A DNA stretch of 64,000 nucleotides from Georgenia sp. EYE_87 (GCF_023148685.1 NZ_JAHXNL010000002.1:248001-312000), one strand, 5' to 3'; positions 29,852 to 38,285 are shown, numbered from the stretch's first letter. Notes: generated from the sequence alone by a model not told the origin. Program-made: numbers and translations.

Positions 29852-30873
29852 GTACGGTTCCTCCCGTGAGCACAACCATGCTGCCGCTCGGCGACCCCGA
29901 GCTCGAGGCACGCCTCCTGCCCGAGCTGGCCGACGTCGAGGCGCGGCTGGCCCGCGCCGTCGTCGGCGGCGACCGGCTCGTCGACCCGCCCGCGTCCCAC
30001 CTGGCCGCGGCGGGCGGCAAGCGGCTGCGGCCGCTGCTGACCCTGCTGGCGTCGGAGCTGGGGGAGGGCGCGAACGACGCCGTGCGCGACGCGGCCGTCA
30101 CCGTCGAGCTGACGCACCTGGCCACCCTGTACCACGACGACGTCATGGACTCGGCGCCGATGCGGCGCGGGGCGCCGGCGGCCCACGAGGTCTGGGGCAA
30201 CTCGGTGGCGATCCTCACGGGGGACCTGCTCCTCGCGCGGGCGTCGCTGCTGGTGGCCTCCCTCGGCACGGAGGCCGTGCGCGTGCACGCTCAGACCTAC
30301 GAGCGGCTGTGCCTCGGCCAGCTGCACGAGACGTTCGGGCCGGCCGAGGGCCAGGACCCGGTGGAGCACTACATCCAGGTGCTGGCCGACAAGACGGGCT
30401 CCCTGATCGCGACGGCGGCGCGCTACGGAGCGGTGTTCTCCGGCGCCGACCCCGAGGTGGCCGAGGTGCTCACCCGGTACGGCGAGAAGGTGGGTGTGGC
30501 GTTCCAGCTGGCCGACGACGTCATCGACCTCTCCGCAGACGCCGCCACCACCGGCAAGACGCCCGGTACGGACCTGCGCGAGGGCGTCGACACCATGCCG
30601 GTGCTGCTCCTGCGCGAGCGCCTCGCCGCGGGCACGCTCGACGAGCGCGGCGCCGCGGTGCTGGAGCGCCTCGGGGCCGAGCAGCTGGCCTCCGACGACG
30701 CCCTGCGGGCCGTGGTGGCCGACCTGCGCCATCACGAGGTCGTGGCCCAGGCCCGGGAGCTCGCGGAGCAGTGGGCGCACGACGCCGTCGCGGAGCTCGA
30801 GCCGCTGCCCGCCTCCCCGGTCAAGGACGCGCTGGGCGCGTTCGCCGGGCTGCTGGTCGACCGGCTGGCCTGA
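29848..30873 (+). CDS. polyprenyl diphosphate synthase, probably for the menaquinone side chain
   Basis: Trans-prenyltransferase (341 aa) extending allylic diphosphates with isopentenyl diphosphate. Seen: GGKRLRPLLTLL, first Asp-rich motif D97-D98-x-x-D101 (YHDDVMD) and second D223-D224-x-x-D227 (LADDVID), plus GKTPGTDLREG. Spacing in the first motif and overall type fit long-chain (octa/nonaprenyl) synthases such as GrcC/IspB/HepT. The 4-nt overlap with nuoN and the men genes nearby argue for a menaquinone tail; chain length cannot be read reliably from the sequence. Confidence 0.92.
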   Translation: MSTVPPVSTTMLPLGDPELEARLLPELADVEARLARAVVGGDRLVDPPASHLAAAGGKRLRPLLTLLASELGEGANDAVRDAAVTVELTHLATLYHDDVMDSAPMRRGAPAAHEVWGNSVAILTGDLLLARASLLVASLGTEAVRVHAQTYERLCLGQLHETFGPAEGQDPVEHYIQVLADKTGSLIATAARYGAVFSGADPEVAEVLTRYGEKVGVAFQLADDVIDLSADAATTGKTPGTDLREGVDTMPVLLLRERLAAGTLDERGAAVLERLGAEQLASDDALRAVVADLRHHEVVAQARELAEQWAHDAVAELEPLPASPVKDALGAFAGLLVDRLA

Positions 30874-30878
30874 TCCCC

Positions 30879-30958
30879 GGCGGGGCGGCCGGGCCCGGCC
30901 GGCGCGCGCTCGAGCGTCGTCGGGCCCCGGCTCCGCCGAGGTCGGGCCCGGCCCCGCC
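30879..30958. terminator. GC hairpin between nuo operon end and rarD
   Basis: Arms GGCGGGG plus CCGGGCCC (30879-30896, with a 3-nt bulge) pair with 30944-30958. It lies between convergent genes and contains the palindrome GGCCGGGCCCGGCC. A bidirectional terminator is likely. Confidence 0.5.
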
Positions 30959-30962
30959 GTCG

Positions 30963-31907
30963 TCAGGCGCGGCGGAGCCGGACGCGCGGCGGGCGGTGGC
31001 GGTAGCCGTCGACCGTCAGGACCGTGATCGCCACCCACACCAGCACGAACCCGGCCCACCGCTCCGGCGGCATCGGCTCGTGGAAGATGACCACGCCGAC
31101 GGCCAGCTGCAGCACCGGCGTGACGTACTGCAGCATCCCGACGACGCTCAGCGGCAGCAGGCGCGCGGCGGCGCCGAAGAGGAGCAGCGGCACCGCGGTG
31201 AGCGGGCCGGAGGCGGCCAGCAGGGCGCTGTGGGCGGCGTCGTCGCCGAACGAGCCGTTGCCGGTGGCCGCGAGCCACCCCAGGTACGCGAGGGCGACGG
31301 GGAACAGCACGGCGGTCTCCACGGCGAGACCCGGCAGGGCGCCGACGGTTCGTCCGACCCGGTTCTTCGCCAGGCCGTACAGGCCGAAGGTGGTCGCCAG
31401 GGAAAGCGCGATCCACGGCAGCTCCCCGTACCCGACGGCGATGACCACCACGGCGGCCGCACCGATGCCGCACGCGGCCCACTGCGCGGCGCGGAGGCGC
31501 TCGCCGAGCACGACCACCGCCAGGACGACCGTGGTGAGCGGGTTGATGAAGTAGCCGAGCGCGGCGTCGACCGTCCGTCCGGAGTTCACGCCGTAGACGT
31601 AGACGAGCCAGTTGACGGCGACGAGGACGGCGGCGACGGCGATGGTGGCCAGGGTCCGGCGCTCACGCAGGGCCGGGAGGACCGCACGCAGCGAGCGGGT
31701 CAGCGCCAGGACGAGGAGGCAGAACCCGAGCGACCAGGCCGCCCGGTGCGCGACGATCTCGACCGCCGCCGCCGGCTCGAGCAGGCGGAAGAAGAGCGGG
31801 AAGGCGCCCCACAGCAGGTAGGCGCCGAGCCCGAGCGCGAGTCCCCTCCGGTCCAGCTCGGGCTCGCCCGGGGCGGCCCCGGCTGCGGGAGAGGGGACGG
31901 CGGTCAC
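30963..31907 (-). CDS. rarD: RarD-type EamA family transporter
   Basis: Integral membrane protein (314 aa) with ten predicted helices, EamA superfamily. Seen: [18 protein letters not shown] at the N-terminus, [20 protein letters not shown] with FINPL after it, and [20 protein letters not shown], all RarD signatures. Substrate unknown; the name comes from an E. coli chloramphenicol phenotype. GTG at 31907 preferred (GAGAG upstream); GTG 31916 is possible. Long in-frame upstream codons overlap a repeat and are not family-like. Confidence 0.9.
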   Translation of the reverse strand: MTAVPSPAAGAAPGEPELDRRGLALGLGAYLLWGAFPLFFRLLEPAAAVEIVAHRAAWSLGFCLLVLALTRSLRAVLPALRERRTLATIAVAAVLVAVNWLVYVYGVNSGRTVDAALGYFINPLTTVVLAVVVLGERLRAAQWAACGIGAAAVVVIAVGYGELPWIALSLATTFGLYGLAKNRVGRTVGALPGLAVETAVLFPVALAYLGWLAATGNGSFGDDAAHSALLAASGPLTAVPLLLFGAAARLLPLSVVGMLQYVTPVLQLAVGVVIFHEPMPPERWAGFVLVWVAITVLTVDGYRHRPPRVRLRRA

Positions 31908-31954
31908 GCTGGGCACTCTCGCACGACCGCGGCTGCGCGGTGAAACCCTTTCGC

Positions 31955-32046
31955 CGCCGGGAAGGCGGTGCGCCCGCCGGAACGGCTGTTCGCCGTCGGG
32001 AAGCCGATCGCCGGGAAGGCCGTGCGCCGTCGGAAAAGCCGTCGCC
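31955..32046. repeat. degenerate 20-bp tandem array
   Basis: Five imperfect units: 31955-31974, 31975-31994, 31995-32008 (short), 32009-32028 and 32029-32046. Consensus is close to CGCCGGGAAGGCCGTGCGCC. It fills the middle of the divergent rarD-fprA intergenic region. Confidence 0.75.
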
Positions 32047-32110
32047 GTCGTTCCGGTCGGGCAGCGGTGTGATCTACGTCCCGGCGCCGCCCCGGGCGGC
32101 GTGCTGCCCA

Positions 32111-32116
32111 TACACT
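32111..32116 (+). promoter_or_regulatory. possible -10 box for fprA
   Basis: TACACT, giving a leader of about 68 nt before the GTG at 32191. No convincing -35. Confidence 0.3.
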
Positions 32117-32190
32117 GGACGGCGGACATCTCCGCCCTGGACGCGCGCGCCCGTGCGCTCGGGCGGTCAACACCCCGACGAGAGGTACCC

Positions 32191-33597
32191 GTGACCAGCT
32201 CCCGCCCGTTGAGCGTGGCACTCGTGGGCGCCGGCCCGGCCGGCATCTACGCGGCAGACATCCTGTCGAAGTCCGGCCTGGAGGTCAGCATCGACCTCTT
32301 CGAGCGTCTCCCTGCCCCGTTCGGCCTCGTGCGCTACGGCGTCGCGCCCGACCACCCGCGGATCAAGCAGATCATCGTCGCGCTCTACAAGATCCTCCAG
32401 CGCGGGGACATCCGGCTGATCGGCAACGTCGAGGTCGGCAAGGACGTCTCGCTCGAGCAGCTGCAGCAGCACTACGACGCCGTCATCTTCTCGACGGGGT
32501 CCGACCGGGACGCCCCGCTGGACGTCCCCGGCGTGGAGCTGCCCGGCAGCTACGGCGCCTCCGAGTTCGTCTCCTGGTACGACGGCCACCCCGACGTCCC
32601 GCGCACCTGGCCGCTCGAGGCCAAGGAGGTCGCCGTCGTCGGCGTCGGGAACGTCGCGCTCGACGTCGCCCGCATGCTCGCCAAGCACGTCGAGGACCTC
32701 ATGCCCACCGAGATCCCGGCGAACGTCGCCCAGGGGCTGCGCAGCAACCCCGTGACGGACGTGCACGTGTTCGGCCGCCGCGGGCCCGCCCAGGTGAAGT
32801 TCACGCCGCTGGAGCTGCGCGAGCTGGGCCAGGTTCCCGACGTCGACGTCATCGTCTACGACGAGGACTTCCAGTTCGACGAGGGCTCCGAGGAGGCGAT
32901 CCGCTCCTCCAACCAGACCAAGCAGGTGGTCAAGACCCTCATCGACTGGACCCTGAAGGAAAAGGACGAGCTCACGGCCTCGCGCCGGATCCACCTGCAC
33001 TTCCTGCACCGGCCCGTCGAGATCCTCGGCAACGGCAAGGTCGAGGCCATCCGCACCGAGCGCACCGAGCTCACCGGCGACGGCAACGTCCGCGGCACCG
33101 GCGAGATGGTCGACACGCCCGTCCAGGCCGTCTACCGGGCCGTCGGGTACTTCTCCTCCCCGGTTCCCGGGCTGCCTTTCGACGAGATCCGCGGCGTCAT
33201 CCCGAACATCGAGGGCCGTGTGCTCGGCGAGGACGGCGACTACCTTCCCGGCGTCTACGCCACCGGCTGGGTCAAGCGCGGCCCGGTCGGCCTGATCGGC
33301 TCGACGAAGTCGGACGCCCGGCAGACGATCGGCCACGTGGTCGAGGACGCCGAGGCCGGCCTGCTCCGCGCCCGCACCGACGACGAGGCAGCGGTGGGCC
33401 ACGACGCGATGCTCGCCGCCCTGGACGAGGCCGGTGTGCGGTACACGACCTGGCAGGGCTGGGAGCTGCTCGACGCCTACGAGCAGTCCCTCGGCGAGCA
33501 GTTCGCCGCGGGCCCCCGCGAGCGGGTCAAGGTGGTCCACCGCGAGACGATGACCGCCATCAGCCGCGGCGAGGAGCACGACGGCACCCTCGTGTGA
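32191..33597 (+). CDS. fprA: FprA-type ferredoxin-NADP(+) reductase
   Basis: FAD enzyme (468 aa) of the adrenodoxin-reductase-like group that moves electrons between NADPH and ferredoxin. Seen: FAD motif [17 protein letters not shown] (9-25), [23 protein letters not shown] motif [35 protein letters not shown] and the C-terminal [16 protein letters not shown]. Complete length. GAGAGG at 32181 on sets the GTG. In actinobacteria such enzymes feed cytochromes P450 and other ferredoxin users; none is in the window. Confidence 0.96.
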   Translation: MTSSRPLSVALVGAGPAGIYAADILSKSGLEVSIDLFERLPAPFGLVRYGVAPDHPRIKQIIVALYKILQRGDIRLIGNVEVGKDVSLEQLQQHYDAVIFSTGSDRDAPLDVPGVELPGSYGASEFVSWYDGHPDVPRTWPLEAKEVAVVGVGNVALDVARMLAKHVEDLMPTEIPANVAQGLRSNPVTDVHVFGRRGPAQVKFTPLELRELGQVPDVDVIVYDEDFQFDEGSEEAIRSSNQTKQVVKTLIDWTLKEKDELTASRRIHLHFLHRPVEILGNGKVEAIRTERTELTGDGNVRGTGEMVDTPVQAVYRAVGYFSSPVPGLPFDEIRGVIPNIEGRVLGEDGDYLPGVYATGWVKRGPVGLIGSTKSDARQTIGHVVEDAEAGLLRARTDDEAAVGHDAMLAALDEAGVRYTTWQGWELLDAYEQSLGEQFAAGPRERVKVVHRETMTAISRGEEHDGTLV

Positions 33598-33603
33598 GGT
33601 GCC

Positions 33604-33624
33604 CCGGTCCTGTGACAGGACCGG
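33604..33624 (+). terminator. hairpin after fprA
   Basis: Perfect 9-bp stem CCGGTCCTG/CAGGACCGG with a TGA loop, 7 bp after the fprA stop. Confidence 0.65.
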
Positions 33625-33635
33625 TCGTGGTGAGG

Positions 33636-33668
33636 ACGACGCCGGACGGAGCCTCCGTCCGGCGTCGT
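33636..33668. terminator. strong bidirectional terminator
   Basis: Perfect 15-bp stem (ACGACGCCGGACGGA at 33636-33650 with 33654-33668) and a GCC loop between convergent genes. Second hairpin in a row after fprA. Confidence 0.75.
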
Positions 33669-33673
33669 GCCGT

Positions 33674-33720
33674 CTCCGGCCCCGGCGGTCAGCGCAGCCT
33701 CCGGCCCCGGCGGTCAGCGC
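33674..33720. repeat. 22-bp direct repeat carrying a duplicated stop codon
   Basis: CTCCGGCCCCGGCGGTCAGC plus GC occurs at 33674-33695 and 33699-33720, period 25 bp. The right copy contains the TGA (minus strand, 33714-33716) and last codon of the next gene; the left copy repeats that end outside the gene. Confidence 0.85.
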
Positions 33721-34643
33721 CGCCGTCGTCCTGCGGCGTCGCGCGCCTTCGCGACGGCATGGGTGACCAGCGTCCCGGCGAGAACCACGAGGCCGAGCGC
33801 CGGGCCGCCCAGGGTGAGGATGAAGGTCGCCTGCAGGAACGGCAGATCGCCCGCCCGGTCCACCGGTTCGGCCACCCGCACCGACTCGGTGCCGCTCGGC
33901 GTCCAGCCCGAGGTGGCGGGGGAGGGAGCGCCGTCGCACCGCAGGGTGACGGCGCCGTCGCCGGTGGGGAAGCGGAAGGCGGAGGCGTAGCCGTCGTGGT
34001 CGTAGCCCAGGGCGGGCCGCATCGGGAGGTCGGCTCCCGAACCGTCGGTGCCCATGCAGGCGATGTCGCCGAGGCGCTCCTCGGGCAACCAGATCCAGCG
34101 TTCCTGGGACCGCGGGAAGGTCAGCTCGGCGTCCTCCAGCAGCGCCACCTGGTGGTCCCACGCGCCGAGGCGGTCGACGGCGAGACCGACGAGGAAGGCG
34201 CCGCCGACGCCGAGGCCGAGCACCAGCCACGCGGCGAGCGTGTAGAAGGGGCGGAAGCTCCTCCTCCGACGCGGGTGCACGTTCCGTGGGGCCGCGTTCG
34301 GCGGCGCCCCGTGCGCGGGCCGCCGCCCCGGGCGGCGCGGCGAGAGCATGCCGGGCTGGACTACCGTGACGTCGAAGCGAGGGCCCGGCTGGTGGCCACT
34401 GCCTTTCCCCGCCGGGTGCGCGGGGAGGTTCGGTCCGCCGTCGGGAGCTGCGCCGGCCGGTCCGCCGTCGGGAGCTGCGCCGGCCGGTCCGCCACCGGGA
34501 GCTGCGCCGGCCGGTCCGCCACCGGGAGCGGCGCCGTCGTCGCGGTCTCGGGAGCTCGGCGGCCCCTGAGCCAGGAGGTCGGCGTACGGGTCTGCGCGTG
34601 ACGCGTCGGGGTGCCAGGAGTCACCCGTCCGATACGCGCGCAT
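33714..34643 (-). CDS. membrane protein with Gly/Pro/Ala-rich repeats, function unknown
   Basis: 309 residues, no family recognised. Seen: a disordered N-terminal half with four near-perfect 9-residue repeats (GGPAGAAPD/G) encoded by 27-bp units at about 34440-34530, a basic stretch (RRRRS) and two transmembrane helices (about 135-160 and 275-297) enclosing a mainly external domain with Trp/Asp-rich sequence and two Cys that could pair. TAGTGT (minus, 34650-34655) stands 6 nt before the ATG, so the start is probably leaderless. It may be an envelope protein; no role can be assigned. Confidence 0.7.
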   Translation of the reverse strand: MRAYRTGDSWHPDASRADPYADLLAQGPPSSRDRDDGAAPGGGPAGAAPGGGPAGAAPDGGPAGAAPDGGPNLPAHPAGKGSGHQPGPRFDVTVVQPGMLSPRRPGRRPAHGAPPNAAPRNVHPRRRRSFRPFYTLAAWLVLGLGVGGAFLVGLAVDRLGAWDHQVALLEDAELTFPRSQERWIWLPEERLGDIACMGTDGSGADLPMRPALGYDHDGYASAFRFPTGDGAVTLRCDGAPSPATSGWTPSGTESVRVAEPVDRAGDLPFLQATFILTLGGPALGLVVLAGTLVTHAVAKARDAAGRRRR

Positions 34644-34747
34644 GGGGCAACACTAGGGAACGAGGCCGCCGGAAGGAGCGTTGGACCAGCTGACAGCGCT
34701 GCGGTGCCTGCGCCGTCGCCGATACGTCACGAGGAGGAATGCGCCAG

Positions 34748-35611
34748 ATGAACCGCCGCTTCAGCAACGGCCTGAAGACAACCCTGCTCTTCGCGGGCAT
34801 GTGGGTCGTGCTGCTGGCCGTCGGCGCCCTGATCGCCAACGGCACGGGGAGCTCGATGTTCATCTGGCTGTTCGCCGGGATCGGGCTGCTCTCGACGTTC
34901 TACAGCTACTGGAACTCCGACAAGCTCGCCATCAGGGCGATGGCGGCGCGCCCGGTCAGCGAGGCCGAGGCGCCTGGCCTGTACGCGATGGTCCGCGAGC
35001 TCGCGACGGCCGCGCGCCAGCCGATGCCCCGCCTGTACATCTCCCCGACGGCCCAGCCCAACGCCTTCGCGACCGGCCGCAACCCTCAGAACGCCGCCGT
35101 GTGCTGCACGGAGGGCATTCTTCGGATGCTCGAGCCGCGCGAGCTGCGCGCGGTGCTGGGGCACGAGCTCATGCACGTCTACAACCGCGACATCCTGACG
35201 TCCTCGGTGGCCGCCGCGGTCGCCGGCCTGATCACCGCGGTGTCGCAGTTCCTGCTCTTCTTCGGCGGTGGGGACCGCGAGCGGGCGAACCCGCTGGCTC
35301 TGCTCGCGACCGCCCTGCTCGCCCCGCTCGCCGCGACGATGATCCAGCTCGCGATCTCCCGGACGCGGGAGTTCGACGCCGACGAGGACGGCGCACAGCT
35401 CACCGGAGACCCGCTCGCGCTCGCCGCCGCCCTGCGCAAGATCGAGCAGGGTGCCGCCGCGCGGCCGCTGCAGCCGACGCAACGGATGGAGAACGTCAGC
35501 CACATGATGATCGCCAACCCGTTCCGCGGCGGCGGCATGACGAAGCTGTTCGCCACGCACCCGCCCATGAACGAGCGCATCGCCCGGCTCGAGCGCATGG
35601 CGGGGTACTGA
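34748..35611 (+). CDS. htpX: HtpX-family M48 membrane metalloprotease
   Basis: 287-residue zinc protease of the inner membrane, in other bacteria a heat-shock quality-control enzyme. Seen: two N-terminal helices (about 11-30 and 38-56), the zinc site HELMH (139-143), a further helix pair (about 155-175 and 190-210) and the third ligand region [10 protein letters not shown]. The ATG at 34748 is preferred over ATG 34739 because GGAGG at 34733-34737 is 10 nt away (only 1 nt for the other) and [11 protein letters not shown] is the family N-terminus. Confidence 0.94.
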   Translation: MNRRFSNGLKTTLLFAGMWVVLLAVGALIANGTGSSMFIWLFAGIGLLSTFYSYWNSDKLAIRAMAARPVSEAEAPGLYAMVRELATAARQPMPRLYISPTAQPNAFATGRNPQNAAVCCTEGILRMLEPRELRAVLGHELMHVYNRDILTSSVAAAVAGLITAVSQFLLFFGGGDRERANPLALLATALLAPLAATMIQLAISRTREFDADEDGAQLTGDPLALAAALRKIEQGAAARPLQPTQRMENVSHMMIANPFRGGGMTKLFATHPPMNERIARLERMAGY

Positions 35612-35774
35612 CCCGCGGCATGGCCGCACCCACGACGGGCTGCTCAGAGGAGCCTGCGCTCGGGTCGGAGGGCCGCCGGGAACGGAGGCCTCACCTGCCC
35701 TGGCCCCTTCATACGGACCGCTCCACCTCACGAGATCGAGGATCTGGCTCGTGGGGGGCGATTCTCTCGCCATT

Positions 35775-35870
35775 ACCTCGACCTCGATCGCGACCTCGAC
35801 CTCGACCTCGACCTCGACCTCGACCTCGACCTCGACCTCGACCTCGACCTCGATCGCGGTCGCGGTCGCG
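35775..35870. repeat. ACCTCG hexanucleotide array
   Basis: Two ACCTCG units, one ATCGCG variant, ten perfect ACCTCG units (35793-35852), then ATCGCG and GTCGCG variants. The perfect central block suggests recent slippage. Confidence 0.95.
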
Positions 35871-35927
35871 GAGTCAGCTGCGATCCGCGTGGTGACCGCT
35901 TCGCGACACGGCTCTCTGTGCGGCACG

Positions 35928-36023
35928 GTGCAGGTGCAGGTGCAGGTGCAGGTGCAAGTGCGGGTGCGGGTGCGGGTGTAGGCGGAGGTGAAGGTGCAGG
36001 TGCAGGCGCAGTCGGAGTCGGCG
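35928..36023. repeat. GTGCAG hexanucleotide array
   Basis: Sixteen hexamers in unbroken phase: GTGCAG units at both ends, GTGCGG, GTGTAG, GTGAAG and GCGCAG variants in the middle. More decayed than the neighbouring ACCTCG array. Confidence 0.9.
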
Positions 36024-36159
36024 CGCTATGTGTGCTGCGGGCTCCCCACTCCCGCATCGAGCGGCCTGGCGGCGGACCACCGGTGGATCGCCTGCGTGGG
36101 TCAGCGAGGTTGTGGATCCCGCAGGCCACGTTCAGCTGGACTCCGCATGCTTACGAGTC

Positions 36160-37074
36160 ATGGACAGAGCGGCCCTCGCGGCGGCCGACGAAAGGTTGCG
36201 TCGCGCTGCCGTTCTCGGTGTCTTCACGCTCCGGATGGCGTCGGACGCGGGGCTCACCCGCGGGGTCGTCCGTGGTCGGCTGGCGCGGGAGAGGTGGAGG
36301 CATCTCGTCGGCGCCGCCCACGTGGACGGAGCTGCGGGTGTGCAGGGTGTCATCGACGAGGTGAGGCTCCGGGCGGTGGGTGCCGCGCTGACCTGGCCCG
36401 ACGCCGTCCTGTGCTTTCGCACTGCGGCGCTGCTTCACGGGATGCCTGTGCAGGACGACGGGTCGGCGCACGTGGTGCTGCGTGGTCGGCGGCAGGCCGG
36501 GCGCGGCATGGCCCCGCACTACTTCGACGTTCACCGGCGGGACGTGCGCCGCATGCTCTCGTTCCGCCTCACCAGTCGACGGCGGACGGCGCTCGACTGC
36601 CTCGCGCTCCTGCCGTACCAAGAGGCCGAGAGGCTGATGGCCTGGGTTCGTACGCGGGAGATCCTCACGGTGGCTGACCTCGTCAAGGCAGTCAGTGAGC
36701 GCAGTGGGACGCCCGGTGTCAGACAGCTTCGCCGTCTGCTGGCCGCGACGCGGTCTGGAGCTCTCAGCGAGGCCGAACGTCGTCTGCACATCCTCCTGCA
36801 CGATGCCGGCATCGGCGGCTGGGAGGCGGATCAGCCGATTGTCGAGGGTGGGAGGGTGCTCGCGCGCGCCGACGTGCTGTTCCGCGCCGCCCGACTGATC
36901 GTCGAGGTGGACGGCAGGCGTGCCCACCAGGACTTCGAGGCCGACCGTGAGCGGCTGAACAGTCTGACGCTGGCCGGGTACACGGTCCTTCGCTTCACGT
37001 GGCGGCAGCTCGTCGAACGGCCGTGGCTGGTGCGGGAGCAGATCGAGACCGCGCTACGACGGGCGGGCCGCTGA
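36160..37074 (+). CDS. DUF559/Vsr-like nuclease-domain protein
   Basis: 304 residues. Seen: an N-terminal helical region (about 1-60, GLTRGVVRGRLARERW) like the winged-helix of AbiEi-type antitoxins, a middle region with VLCFRTAALLHGMPVQD, and a C-terminal DUF559 domain with RADVLFRAARLIVEVDGRRAH (D238, E249, D251, H256) and LNSLTLAGYTVLRFTWRQL, the PD-(D/E)xK nuclease pattern. Such single genes are common and uncharacterised in actinobacteria. No toxin partner follows. Starts upstream are possible but not family-like. Flanked on both sides by tandem repeats. Confidence 0.8.
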   Translation: MDRAALAAADERLRRAAVLGVFTLRMASDAGLTRGVVRGRLARERWRHLVGAAHVDGAAGVQGVIDEVRLRAVGAALTWPDAVLCFRTAALLHGMPVQDDGSAHVVLRGRRQAGRGMAPHYFDVHRRDVRRMLSFRLTSRRRTALDCLALLPYQEAERLMAWVRTREILTVADLVKAVSERSGTPGVRQLRRLLAATRSGALSEAERRLHILLHDAGIGGWEADQPIVEGGRVLARADVLFRAARLIVEVDGRRAHQDFEADRERLNSLTLAGYTVLRFTWRQLVERPWLVREQIETALRRAGR

Positions 37075-37090
37075 CAGGGCGAGCGCGCGA

Positions 37091-37241
37091 ACGAACCCCC
37101 AGCCGCGGGTGAACGACGTGGGGCGTCAACGAACCCCGCCCGCGGGTGAACGACGTGGGGCGTCAACGAACCCCCGCCCGCGGGTGAACGACGTGGGGCG
37201 TCAACGAACCCCCCAGCCGCGGCTGAACGGGGTGGGCGCCA
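37091..37241. repeat. 38-bp tandem repeat, four copies
   Basis: Units at 37091-37128, 37129-37165, 37166-37203 and 37204-37241. The first three are nearly identical (core GGTGAACGACGTGGGGCGTC); the fourth is diverged. Begins 16 bp after the DUF559 stop. Confidence 0.9.
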
Positions 37242-37261
37242 GCGAGCGCCCGCGGCGGTCA

Positions 37262-37321
37262 AACGAGGTCGAGGTTCTGGTCCGTGGGAGCGCGTTCACG
37301 AACCAGAACCTCGACCTCGTT
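37262..37321. terminator. 20-bp perfect inverted repeat between convergent genes
   Basis: AACGAGGTCGAGGTTCTGGT (37262-37281) is exactly complementary to 37302-37321; loop 20 nt. Position between convergent genes suggests a bidirectional terminator; the perfect length is unusual. Confidence 0.65.
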
Positions 37322-37347
37322 GAGGTGCGCGGTTCTGGGGTGGTCGC

Positions 37348-37382
37348 GGACCGCGCAAACGGACCGCGCAAACGGACCGCGC
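37348..37382. repeat. 13-bp tandem repeat
   Basis: GGACCGCGCAAAC twice plus a partial third copy, just before the yajQ stop. Confidence 0.8.
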
Positions 37383-37418
37383 GGCCAGTGGCCGCGGCGT
37401 TCGCGGGTGGCCGAGCTC

Positions 37419-37916
37419 TCAGCGGTAGTTGACGAACTGCAGCGCGGCGTCGATGTCCTCGGCACCCTTGAGGAGAGCGATGACCTGCTGCAGCTCGTCG
37501 CGGCTCTTCGAACTGACACGCACCTCGTCCCCGGTGATCTGCGCCTTGACGCCCTTGGGGCCCTGGTCGCGCAGGAGCTTGGTGATCTTCTTCGCGTTCT
37601 CCTGGCTCAGCCCCTCCTTGAGGGAACCCACGAGCCGGTACTCCTTCCCGGACGGCTTGGGCTCGCCGTCGCCGAGGTCGAGGGCCTTGAGGGACACGCC
37701 ACGGCGGATCAGCTTCGTCTGGAGGACGTCGAGAACCGCCTTGACCCGCTCCTCCGAGTTCGCGGTCATCGTCACGGTGTCCCCGGAGAGCGTCACTGAG
37801 GCGCCGACGTTCTTGAAGTCGTAGCGCTGCGAGATCTCCTTCGCCGCCTGGTTGACGGCGTTGTCCACCTCCTGACGGTCCACCTTGCTGACGATGTCGA
37901 AGGACGAGTCGGCCAT
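37419..37916 (-). CDS. yajQ: YajQ family nucleotide-binding protein (DUF520)
   Basis: 165-residue cytosolic protein. Seen: the family N-terminus [32 protein letters not shown], and C-terminal [19 protein letters not shown]. Members bind nucleotides, and Xanthomonas YajQ binds cyclic di-GMP; the role in actinobacteria is unclear. AAGGAG 5-6 nt upstream on the minus strand sets the ATG. Divergent from tRNA-Tyr. Confidence 0.95.
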   Translation of the reverse strand: MADSSFDIVSKVDRQEVDNAVNQAAKEISQRYDFKNVGASVTLSGDTVTMTANSEERVKAVLDVLQTKLIRRGVSLKALDLGDGEPKPSGKEYRLVGSLKEGLSQENAKKITKLLRDQGPKGVKAQITGDEVRVSSKSRDELQQVIALLKGAEDIDAALQFVNYR

Positions 37917-38010
37917 GTCGGGCTCCTTGGGTCGTGCGGTCGGGTCGTGCAGTAGGGACGCCGGTCGGGCCGATCGGAAGCGGCTGTGACGTTCGTCGCC
38001 CGCTCCCTGG

Positions 38011-38040
38011 TTCGGCGCACCCCGGGGTTCTTGCTATCGT
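38011..38040 (+). promoter_or_regulatory. tRNA-Tyr promoter
   Basis: TTCGGC (38011-38016), 18-bp spacer, TATCGT (38035-38040), 25 bp before the tRNA. Confidence 0.5.
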
Positions 38041-38065
38041 TCCACCTGCACCTTCCGAGGTGCGA

Positions 38066-38147
38066 GGCGAGTTGCCCGAGCGGCCAAAGGGAGCTGACTG
38101 TAAATCAGCCGCGGAATGCTTCGCAGGTTCGAATCCTGCACTCGCCA
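38066..38147 (+). tRNA. tRNA-Tyr (GTA)
   Basis: 82-nt class II tRNA: acceptor GGCGAGT/ACTCGCC, anticodon loop CTGTAAA with GTA, long variable arm (GCGGAATGCTTCGC), T-arm with GGTTCGAATCC. The 3' CCA is not encoded. Confidence 0.97.
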
Positions 38148-38242
38148 CGGACCGGCCCATCGGTGGAGCACCACCGGCGGGCCGCTGTCATGTCCGAGCC
38201 GGACGTGCGCCGCACCAGCGGCGGCGCCCGGCCGGGGCGTGA

Positions 38243-38268
38243 CGGGGGTGTGAGAGGTCTCACCCCCG
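38243..38268 (+). terminator. hairpin after tRNA-Tyr
   Basis: CGGGGG and TGAGA pair with TCTCA and CCCCCG around a small bulge; GTTGTG follows. Likely ends the tRNA transcript before the tRNA-Thr promoter. Confidence 0.5.
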
Positions 38269-38285
38269 TTGTGCCCGGCCCGGAT

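Larger units (their letters stand above)
35612..36159. other. 548-bp stretch without a supported gene, dominated by hexamer arrays
   Basis: Holds the two hexanucleotide arrays described separately. One frame (GTG 35751 to 35981) is open through both and would give a 76-residue peptide of Thr-Ser and Val-Gln/Val-Arg dipeptides; I treat it as a by-product of the repeats. Confidence 0.6.
37075..37418. other. 344-bp gene-free stretch with minisatellite and inverted repeat
   Basis: Lies between the ends of the convergent DUF559 gene and yajQ. Contains the 38-bp array, the 20-bp inverted repeat and a 13-bp array listed separately; nothing coding is supported. Confidence 0.7.

Noticed and set aside
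34727-35926. Minus-strand frame with a long Glu-Val dipeptide run
   Set aside because: Antisense to htpX and extended by the ACCTCG hexamers; no independent support.
35751-35981. 76-residue Thr-Ser/Val-Gln repeat peptide
   Set aside because: Could be translated from GTG 35751, but the whole frame is explained by hexamer repeats; kept only as a finding, not as a gene.
36160-37074. Type IV toxin-antitoxin system (AbiEi/AbiEii)
   Set aside because: Only the antitoxin-like N-terminal resemblance is present; no AbiEii nucleotidyltransferase toxin follows, and the C-terminus is a DUF559 nuclease-like domain.
37091-37241. CRISPR-like array
   Set aside because: Units are directly adjacent with no unique spacers and there are no cas genes, so it is a minisatellite.
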